The notes under the pieces were generated by a model. It was not told the DNA's origin. It saw nothing but the letters and a program-made list of their open reading frames with translations, and did not search any database. Below, in pieces: positions 13,725-19,556 of a DNA stretch of 44,126 nucleotides (position 1 is the first letter of the stretch; every line of letters starts with the position of its first letter). Position numbers and translations under genes: made by a program. This DNA is from Nitrospira sp. (GTDB lineage: Bacteria; Nitrospirota; Nitrospiria; Nitrospirales; UBA8639): the NCBI GenBank assembly GCA_011523385.1, contig WTGX01000030.1:1-44126 (forward strand), written 5' to 3'.

Positions 13725-15619
13725 CAGACGTTCGCCAGGGCCTCGGCACTCTCGTCCGGCGCGATGCCGAATTGGAGAGCCGGCAGCTTGTTGGTCCCGA
13801 AATGGGCCACGTAGAGAAAGACGTATTCCCGGATATAGATCTTCAGATCCCAGCCGGCGTAATGGTTCTGCTCGAATTCCTCGAACACCCGTTCGGCGTC
13901 CTCGACGCCCAGCCCCTCTTTCACGGTGAAGTAATAATCCAGGGCCAAGTCCCATTCGGGGTTCTTGTAGAAGGTAATGCCCCACCGCTCCGGGTCCTTG
14001 GCCACCGGGGTATGCTTGCTGAGATCGAACGTGCCGAAGCCGATGGAATGCACGTGCTCCTTGTTGTCCTCCAGGAAATCCATGGAAAACTTCGCGTCTT
14101 CATACCGCTCGCCCGGGAACCCGAAAAATCCCATCACGTGGTTCCACACCCCGTGTTTCGAGGACAGTTCCAGACTCCGTTGAATCACCTCCGTGGTCGT
14201 GGCCTTATCCATGAGTTTCAGGACCCGCTCGCTGCCGGATTCATAACCCATGTGGAGGAACTTGCACCCTGAATCCTCGGCATCCTGCCACACTTCGTCG
14301 TCCAACAGGCTCTTCTCGAAGCGGATGTGCGTGGTCCACGCAATACCCAACTGGTGCTCTTTGAGTTGACGGGTCAGTTTGCGGAAGAGCGCCGGGGGAT
14401 AGGATTCATCGGTAAAGTGAAAGTGGCGCGTTTGATACTTGTCGCGCAGGAACCGGACTTCCTCGATGATTTCCTGGATCTTCTTGGTCCGGTAGCCGGC
14501 CGTATAGCCTTCGCCGTGATCGCAGAACTCGCACCGGCCCCAATAGCACCCCCGCGTCGCGAGATAGGGCAGCACGGGTTCCGGCACGAAGTACCGGTCC
14601 ATCGGGAGCCCGTCGAAATCCGGGGGCGGCAGGTCCGCCATGTTTTCGGAAGACGTGACCGGCGACGTATGAATGCCCGCCTCATCCCGCCACAGGAGGT
14701 TCGGAATCTCGTTGAAGTCGCGATCCGTCCCGATTGCTTCCACCAATTGAAGGAACGCCGTTTCGCCCTCGTACACCACCGCGGTGTCAAACAACGCAAA
14801 CAGGTTGGGCGTCGCGGGCAGCACGTCGCGCAACCGGGTCACGGTATTGCCGCCGATGGTCACGTGGATATGGGGAAACTGCTCCTTGATCATGGCGCAG
14901 AAGGTCATGGTGGAAAACAGTTGCTGCCGCAGCACGATGGAGATGCCGATGACGTCAGGCTGTTCTTCAATGATGGCCGGTTTGACGATGTGGTCGAACA
15001 CGTCGCGATAGACGTTGACTTGCGTATCCTCGACAGCAGCCAGCACCTCCGACGACATGAAGAGTTTATACGACAGGTCCGTTTCCATCGGCGGCATACA
15101 AATGCGCGCGGGCGCGTACACCAGCGAAATGGTCGCGGTCACCTCCCGAAACACGTTCATGGCCCATTCGAGTTTCGCCGCGTCGTAGAACTCCGGCGAA
15201 CGGATGATCGCTTTGGCGCGCTCCGCCTGTTCGATCAAATCAGCCATTCGCGAGCGGGTACATTCGCACAAGGCCATTTGCAACCCGGTTTCTTCCTGCG
15301 AGAGCCCCCGGTCCCGGGCCAGTCGTTTCAAACGATCCAGTTGCTGGGGCACGCGTTTCAACACGCGCTTGAGAAAATCCGCGCTGAAATACCAATCGTA
15401 CATTTCGAGATTGACGTCCTTCTGCACCACGTCGTGCCCGGCCCGGCGCAGGAACGCCGTCAACGTCGGAAGACTCAGGTAGGGCTCGGAGGGATACCAA
15501 TCCGGCGGGAAAAGCAGCATGACCTTTTTCTTAGGCCCGCCATCGGACTGGGATTCCGTGCGGCGCTGCTTCAGAAGCTGCGGGCTGATCAGCCCGCCCT
15601 TATTGTAGTCGATCCTCAT
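13724..15619 (-). CDS. B12-binding-domain radical SAM protein, first of a tandem pair
   Basis: A 631-residue paralogue of the next gene, alike along its whole length. It has VMLLFPPDWYPSEPYLSLPTLTAFLRRAGHDVVQKDVNLEMYDW in the B12-like part, then PDVIGISIVLRQQ and HVTIGGNTVTRL. The cluster motif RGCYWGRCEFCDHGEGY (CX4CX2C) lies near residue 357, and the SAM-barrel element FHFTDESYPPALFRKL follows. The C-terminal 100 residues (FDLSKHTPVAKDPERWGI ... YIREYVFLYVAHFGTNKLP) are also shared. I chose the ATG at 15619, preceded by GTGAGG; the frame is open 18 codons upstream. The pair probably works as a heteromer or on successive steps. Methylation or rearrangement chemistry is typical of the superfamily, but the reaction is unknown. 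Confidence 0.88.
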   Translation of the reverse strand: MRIDYNKGGLISPQLLKQRRTESQSDGGPKKKVMLLFPPDWYPSEPYLSLPTLTAFLRRAGHDVVQKDVNLEMYDWYFSADFLKRVLKRVPQQLDRLKRLARDRGLSQEETGLQMALCECTRSRMADLIEQAERAKAIIRSPEFYDAAKLEWAMNVFREVTATISLVYAPARICMPPMETDLSYKLFMSSEVLAAVEDTQVNVYRDVFDHIVKPAIIEEQPDVIGISIVLRQQLFSTMTFCAMIKEQFPHIHVTIGGNTVTRLRDVLPATPNLFALFDTAVVYEGETAFLQLVEAIGTDRDFNEIPNLLWRDEAGIHTSPVTSSENMADLPPPDFDGLPMDRYFVPEPVLPYLATRGCYWGRCEFCDHGEGYTAGYRTKKIQEIIEEVRFLRDKYQTRHFHFTDESYPPALFRKLTRQLKEHQLGIAWTTHIRFEKSLLDDEVWQDAEDSGCKFLHMGYESGSERVLKLMDKATTTEVIQRSLELSSKHGVWNHVMGFFGFPGERYEDAKFSMDFLEDNKEHVHSIGFGTFDLSKHTPVAKDPERWGITFYKNPEWDLALDYYFTVKEGLGVEDAERVFEEFEQNHYAGWDLKIYIREYVFLYVAHFGTNKLPALQFGIAPDESAEALANV

Positions 15620-15696
15620 GATCCTCACTTCCAAGGGCCGAATCCGGACAGAAGAAAAGCCTGCCCCGGACAAGGACCCCCTTGATGACGCCCATT

Positions 15697-15819
15697 CTAT
15701 GCTTCGGGGAAATAGTGGTCAAGGATTACAGCGGCACAACTATCATTCGAGAAGGCGACGAATCGAGAAATGAAATGACAATGTGCGTAGATCAGGACGT
15801 TGGTGTCGACGGCAATCAT
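15697..15819 (-). pseudogene. VapC toxin remnant (N-terminus only)
   Basis: The frame begins MIAVDTNVLIYAH, the first strand of a PIN-domain toxin with the first catalytic Asp. It then runs into unrelated residues (CHFISRFVAFSNDS...) and stops after 40 codons. About 120 residues, with the other acidic residues, are missing. Its ATG overlaps the ancestral antitoxin stop (ATGA at 15816-15819), as in the intact vapBC at 35869. Not functional. Confidence 0.85.
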
Positions 15820-16053
15820 TCCCGGTCGATCACGTCGTAGAGTGCTTCCCTGTCAGAGATGTCGACGTTGGGCGGACGCTTCGCCTTTCACGGTGGTGAT
15901 TCGGAGTTTGAAACCCGGCCCCTTGCGAGGCGTGGCCATCAGTTTTGCCCGCAGGGCATTTTCGACGAACCTCGTGAGCGTGACGCCGTCTCGCGCGGCA
16001 CGCTCCCTGGCGTGACGTAAAACCTGATCGTCCAGATTGAGCGTGGTCTTCAT
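15816..16053 (-). pseudogene. VapB antitoxin with frameshift
   Basis: The start MKTTLNLDDQVLRHARERAARDGVTLTRFVENALRA is a clear ribbon-helix-helix antitoxin with an AGGAGA ribosome-binding site. After GPGFKLRITTVKGEASA the frame runs into QRRHL and stops at 15853. The expected tail, NVDISDREALYDVIDRE, is present in the neighbouring frame and ends exactly at the toxin ATG. One base has therefore been gained, or two lost, near 15868-15875. The DNA-binding half could still be made as a 66-residue protein. Confidence 0.85.
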
Positions 16054-16086
16054 GGAAGGTTCTCCTCAGCCTGATGTATGGCTCAA

Positions 16087-16098
16087 CCATATATATGG
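16087..16098. promoter_or_regulatory. Palindrome upstream of the decayed vapB
   Basis: A perfect 12-bp palindrome CCATATATATGG lies 34 nt upstream of the vapB ATG. Its position and AT-rich core fit an operator of the RHH antitoxin, but no -35/-10 pair is convincing. Confidence 0.4.
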
Positions 16099-16119
16099 CA
16101 AACCAGCATAAGTCCTGCA

Positions 16120-16286
16120 CGCAACAATGACGATAAAATGACAACTTGCAAAAAGTTTGCAAAATTCACGATTTTGTACAAATTGTAAAATTTGCAAAGA
16201 ATGTAAATTCTTTTACATTTTGTACAAAATGTAAAGTTTTTTAAAAAAATAAATTTATTAAAAAATGCAATAAATTTTAAAAAATT
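16120..16286. other. AT-rich block with a perfect 24-bp palindrome
   Basis: About 165 bp of strongly AT-rich sequence in a GC-rich neighbourhood. It is dense in TTTGCAAA, TTGTACAAA and TTTACA motifs. Positions 16212-16235 form a perfect palindrome with half-site TTTACATTTTGT. A looser relative (TTTTGTACAAATTGTAAAA) precedes it at about 16172-16190. No gene fits: open frames through it are shadows. The pattern suggests binding sites for a dimeric regulator, a replication or partition site, or foreign DNA. Confidence 0.6.
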
Positions 16287-16287
16287 T

Positions 16288-16336
16288 GGGCGGCACCCTT
16301 CGACTTCGCTCAGGGCAGGCTCCAGCCGTCCCCTAC
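16288..16336 (+). repeat. Short family A element
   Basis: The element reads GGGCGGCACCCTTCGACTTC, GCTCAGGGCAGGCTCC, then AGCCGTCCCCTAC. It has the element's ends but lacks about half of its interior. It marks the right edge of the AT-rich block. Confidence 0.8.
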
Positions 16337-16410
16337 GGCCAGGGAAATGTCTTATGACGCTCTCCGCCCTCTTCTTGACGATAACGGCCACTCGTAGTAG
16401 CCTAGGTTGC

Positions 16411-16728
16411 ATGAGCGCGGTTGCATTTGACACACACAAGGCGGTCAAAGCCCTCAAGGAAGCCGGGGCCGATGAACGCTTGGCCGAAGCCGTCGTCGCA
16501 ACAGTCGGCAACGCCATGGGCGAAAACATGGCTACGAAGACCGACATTGCCTCCGTGCGGTCCGACCTCACTGCCGAGATTGCCTCCGTGAAGTCGGAGA
16601 TCACTGCCGTGCGATCTGATATTGCCGCCGAAATCGCCGCATTGGAAGCCCGACTCTACCGCCACCTTTGGATTATGGCCGCCGGCATCGTCGGTCTCAC
16701 AGTCACGCTGGTAAAGCTGATCACGTGA
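16411..16728 (+). CDS. DUF1640-like coiled-coil membrane protein
   Basis: A 105-residue protein. The start AFDTHKAVKALKEAGADERLAEAVVATVGNAMGENMATKTDI matches DUF1640 (CCDC90-like) proteins. A coiled coil of near-repeating units follows (IASVRSDL TAEIASVKSEI TAVRSDI AAEIAALEARL). A C-terminal membrane helix (LWIMAAGIVGLTVTLVKLI) would anchor it with the coil in the cytoplasm. I used the ATG at 16411, where similarity begins; an upstream start at 16354 would add 19 residues. Proteins of this type are common, small and mobile in bacterial genomes, with unknown role. It sits between the AT-rich block and the restriction-modification operon. Confidence 0.75.
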   Translation: MSAVAFDTHKAVKALKEAGADERLAEAVVATVGNAMGENMATKTDIASVRSDLTAEIASVKSEITAVRSDIAAEIAALEARLYRHLWIMAAGIVGLTVTLVKLIT

Positions 16729-16827
16729 CCGGCTATTCTCCCTGATCTGTAAGCCGGATCTGCCATTCCCGCGAACGAGAGAATCCAGTGTCTTTGCTTT
16801 TGCATTGGTAGCCGCGCCAGATTGACT

Positions 16828-16869
16828 TTGATTTTGGCAGACACAGCGTTAATATAGGTCGGCCGACCT
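16828..16869 (+). promoter_or_regulatory. Candidate promoter and palindrome ahead of mod
   Basis: TTGATT (16828-16833) and TAATAT (16850-16855) are 16 nt apart. A perfect 14-bp palindrome AGGTCGGCCGACCT (16856-16869) follows directly over the expected start point, as an operator would. It could also be a degenerate copy of the GTCGGGTT dispersed repeat. Confidence 0.4.
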
Positions 16870-16930
16870 GACTGATGACGCTAACGGTCATTGCCCATTC
16901 AGCGGTTTGATTGTACATTGTGGCACTGCC

Positions 16931-18589
16931 ATGCCGACCCTTGATTTCAAAGGCAAATCTCTCGTTTACTCCCATCACCTGACCGTTCCGTCAAGGACAA
17001 TTGAGCCGGACGCCGCAAAAAGCCTGCCCTCACGTAAGCAGGGGGCCCTTCCGCCGAAAGGCAGCAAGTCTTCCCTGGACGACAATCTGATCATCCACGG
17101 CGATAACCTGCACGCGCTCAAGGCGCTGATGCCCCGCTATGCCGGCAAGATCAAGTGCATCTACATCGACCCGCCCTACAACACCGGCAACGAAGGCTGG
17201 ATCTACAACGACAACGTGAACAGCCCGATGATGCAGGAGTGGCTGAAAGACAAAAGCCCGGTGGACGGCGAAGACCTGGAGCGACACGACAAGTGGCTCT
17301 GCATGATGTGGCCGCGGCTCCACCTGTTGCGCGAACTGCTGGCCGAGGACGGGGTGATTTTTATTTCCATCGACGACAACGAACATCACCACTTGCGGAT
17401 GGTGATGGATGAGATTTTTGGGGAGGAAAATTTTGTAGCAAACGTTGTGTGGCAGAAGCGTTATGTCTCAAATGTAACCGCCGGATTTGTGTCAGACATG
17501 CATGACCACGTAGTTTGCTACGCTAAAACAATTGACGATTTCTCAGTCAACAAGCTCTCTCGAACTCCCAAACAAGAAGCAGACTACAAAAACCCTGACA
17601 ACGACCATCGTGGTCCTTGGAGAGCACAAGACCTATCCGCCAGCAAGCCATACGCCGCTGGCCGGTTTACAATCATTGGACCGAAGGGAAACAAGTTCGA
17701 CCCACCCCCGAATCGTTATTGGCGTATGAATGAGCAACAGTATCAAAAATGGCTTGACGAAGAGCGAATTATGTTCGGGACATCGGGAACCGGACGGCCA
17801 ATGCTAAAGAGATTCCTCTCTGAAACTCAAGCTGGCCTTACGCCGAATACGTGGTGGGACCATAAGTTCGCTGGTCACAACAAGGAAGCGACTTTGGAGC
17901 TAAAAACTCTCCACGAAGGGAAAGCCCCTTTTGATACGCCAAAGCCAGTTCAACTACTCACGCGCATCCTTCAACTTGCTACGAATAAAGACTCCATCAT
18001 CCTCGACTCTTTCGCCGGCTCTGGCACGACCGCTCATGCTGTTCTCGCCTTGAACAAAGAAGACAGTGGCAACCGCAAGTTCATCCTTGTGGAATGTGAA
18101 GACTACGCCAACACAATCACCGCCGAACGTGTTCGCCGTGTCATCAAAGGCGTGCCGAAGGCCAAGGACGAAACCCTGAAAAACGGACTGGGCGGCATTT
18201 TCACCTACTGTACGCTGGGCGATGAAATCAGCCCTGAAAAAATGCTCGCCGGAGAGAACCTGCCGGACTACGAAACCCTGGCTCGCCACCTCGTGTACAC
18301 CGCCACCGGACAGGCACCGGACAGAATTCGTAAGGCAAACGACAGAGACGGTTTCTTCTACGAAACCGGCGACCGGCTGTTTTATCTGATATACGAACCG
18401 GCCCTCGCCTTCCTGCGTAGCGCCGATTCCGCCCTGAACAGCGACCGCGCCGACCGCATCGCCAAGCAGGCCAGGAAAAAGCAGAAAACCGCCGTCGTCT
18501 TCGCCACCCACAAATTCATGGGCCAAAAGGAATTGTCGCAGATGGAAATCACGTTCTGCGGATTGCCGTATGGCATGCAGAGTGGTTAG
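16931..18589 (+). CDS. mod: Type III restriction-modification methyltransferase subunit (Mod)
   Basis: A 552-residue N6-adenine DNA methyltransferase of the beta class. The catalytic motif IV comes first (IDPPYNTGNEGWIYND, D80-Y83), and the SAM-binding motif I follows near the C-terminal third (DSFAGSGTTAHAVL, 361-367). The target-recognition region lies between them. The N-terminal NLIIHGDNLHALKAL and the C-terminal MEITFCGLPYGM are typical of Mod subunits. Mod sets the recognition sequence for both methylation and cleavage. I started at the ATG at 16931; the frame is open eight codons upstream. The partner res gene begins about 1 kb later instead of directly after mod, because small genes and HicBA lie in between. 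Confidence 0.92.
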   Translation: MPTLDFKGKSLVYSHHLTVPSRTIEPDAAKSLPSRKQGALPPKGSKSSLDDNLIIHGDNLHALKALMPRYAGKIKCIYIDPPYNTGNEGWIYNDNVNSPMMQEWLKDKSPVDGEDLERHDKWLCMMWPRLHLLRELLAEDGVIFISIDDNEHHHLRMVMDEIFGEENFVANVVWQKRYVSNVTAGFVSDMHDHVVCYAKTIDDFSVNKLSRTPKQEADYKNPDNDHRGPWRAQDLSASKPYAAGRFTIIGPKGNKFDPPPNRYWRMNEQQYQKWLDEERIMFGTSGTGRPMLKRFLSETQAGLTPNTWWDHKFAGHNKEATLELKTLHEGKAPFDTPKPVQLLTRILQLATNKDSIILDSFAGSGTTAHAVLALNKEDSGNRKFILVECEDYANTITAERVRRVIKGVPKAKDETLKNGLGGIFTYCTLGDEISPEKMLAGENLPDYETLARHLVYTATGQAPDRIRKANDRDGFFYETGDRLFYLIYEPALAFLRSADSALNSDRADRIAKQARKKQKTAVVFATHKFMGQKELSQMEITFCGLPYGMQSG

Positions 18590-18620
18590 AATCCGCCAAG
18601 TAAGAGGAGATGACGAGGAA

Positions 18621-18812
18621 ATGCGTGTCCTGCCCCCAAGCAGCGAGCTTCCTTCTTTAAGTGAACTCCGTGGAATCGCCCCCGAAGCGACCGGGGGGAA
18701 ATCCTCCGAGCAGTTTGTCAGAGAACTGCGCGATAGCTGGAGCAAGGGTGAAGTGGAAGGTCTTACCATAACGCCCTGTGACATACCCGGAACGGGTCCT
18801 ACGCTGTTTTAA
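18621..18812 (+). CDS. Small hypothetical protein, antitoxin-like fragment
   Basis: A 63-residue frame 31 nt after mod, with GAGGAA just ahead of the ATG. The middle (SSEQFVRELRDSWSKGE) resembles a C-terminal helix of small antitoxins, but I cannot assign a family. The frame is open 17 codons upstream into the end of mod. It may be a real small gene of the restriction-modification operon or a leftover. Confidence 0.4.
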   Translation: MRVLPPSSELPSLSELRGIAPEATGGKSSEQFVRELRDSWSKGEVEGLTITPCDIPGTGPTLF

Positions 18813-18825
18813 TCAATCACGGCTT

Positions 18826-18975
18826 ATGCAACGCAAAACCTGCCAACAAACCACCCCGCCGCTGACCAATGAACAAAGGGTTGAGCTCGACCGGCGTTTG
18901 GATGCGTACGAGAGAGACAATATTACAGGCCGCGAAGCCTCTGAAGTCGTGACGTCCCTAAAAAAGCGGTTGTGA
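18826..18975 (+). pseudogene. Addiction-module component remnant
   Basis: A 49-codon frame whose middle, LTNEQRVELDRRLDAYERD, matches the conserved C-terminal part of addiction-module component proteins (TIGR02574-type, RelB-like antitoxins). The expected N-terminal half (about 30 residues of the ALKLP-ERAALAE kind) is missing, and the tail after YERD diverges from the usual SWEEV-ARL. No toxin gene is next to it. Probably a fragment. Confidence 0.55.
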
Positions 18976-18976
18976 G

Positions 18977-19057
18977 GTCTATGCCTACCAGCAAACCGCT
19001 CTTGAACAGTTGGACCGTTGGATTGAGGCGCTCAAGGAAGCATGGCTTATACTATAA
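18977..19057 (+). pseudogene. Truncated, diverged copy of the 5' end of res
   Basis: This frame reads YQQTALEQLDRWIEALKEA and then stops. The true res at 19557 begins with YQKNALEQLDRWLGALKEA. Over about 60 bp the two DNA segments differ at only seven or so positions. HicBA (19082-19509) lies exactly between this stub and the complete res gene. Confidence 0.85.
19023..19053 (+). promoter_or_regulatory. Weak candidate promoter of hicBA
   Basis: TTGAGG (19023-19028) and TATACT (19048-19053) are 19 nt apart, longer than optimal. They lie inside the res stub, about 30 nt ahead of hicB. Confidence 0.3.
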
Positions 19058-19081
19058 ACAGTAACCGGAGGTTTCTGAACA

Positions 19082-19288
19082 ATGAGATTTAACGTAACAG
19101 TTGATCGAGATGAAGACGGGGTATGGATTGTTGAATGCCCTGCAATCCCAGGTTGTGTGAGTCAAGGCAAAACAAAGAGTGAGGCTCTCGCCAACATCAA
19201 GGAAGCTATTGCGCTCTGCCTTGAGGTACGTGCGAAAGAAGGGATGCCCTTGACCATCGAAACGCGGCAAATAGAGGTCGCGGTGTAA
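19082..19288 (+). CDS. hicB: HicB-type antitoxin
   Basis: A 68-residue antitoxin with the partial RNase H-like fold of HicB: RFNVTVDRDEDGVWIVECPAIPGCVSQGKTKSEALANIKEAIALCLEV. This is the short form, without an obvious C-terminal DNA-binding domain beyond the last 15 residues, so its autoregulation may be weak. CCGGAGG lies 10 nt before the ATG. Its stop overlaps the hicA start (TAATG). The order hicB-hicA is one of the two orders known for the system. Confidence 0.93.
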   Translation: MRFNVTVDRDEDGVWIVECPAIPGCVSQGKTKSEALANIKEAIALCLEVRAKEGMPLTIETRQIEVAV

Positions 19289-19509
19289 TGCCCGTATTGC
19301 CTGCTTTAAGCGGGAACGAAGTTGTCCGAATTTTCGAGGCCTTCGGTTGGAATGTAGCACGTCAGAGGAGCAGCCACATTGTCATGACAAAAGAAGGGGA
19401 AATGGCTACGCTCTCCGTTCCTGATCACAAAGAAGTCGCCAAAGGAACCCTGAGAAGCCTGATCCGTTCTGCAGGTCTTACTGTCGACGAATTTTGTGCC
19501 GCCAAATAA
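19288..19509 (+). CDS. hicA: HicA-type mRNA interferase toxin
   Basis: A 73-residue toxin with the double-stranded RNA-binding-like fold. SGNEVVRIFEAFGWNVARQRSSHIVMTKEG carries the catalytic histidine H30. The family end LSVPDHKEVAKGTLRSLIRSAGLTVDEF follows. HicA cleaves mRNA and is neutralised by HicB binding. The frame is intact and of normal length, so the module looks active. It is followed by res after 47 nt. Confidence 0.93.
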   Translation: MPVLPALSGNEVVRIFEAFGWNVARQRSSHIVMTKEGEMATLSVPDHKEVAKGTLRSLIRSAGLTVDEFCAAK

Positions 19510-19556
19510 TGAATATGTCGAGCAGTCCCAAATCAAGTACGGGATAAATACCCCTC

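Noticed and set aside
16083-16604. Minus-strand open frame of 173 codons across the AT-rich block
   Set aside because: It runs antisense through the DUF1640-like gene and the palindromic block; composition changes abruptly and nothing is recognisable.
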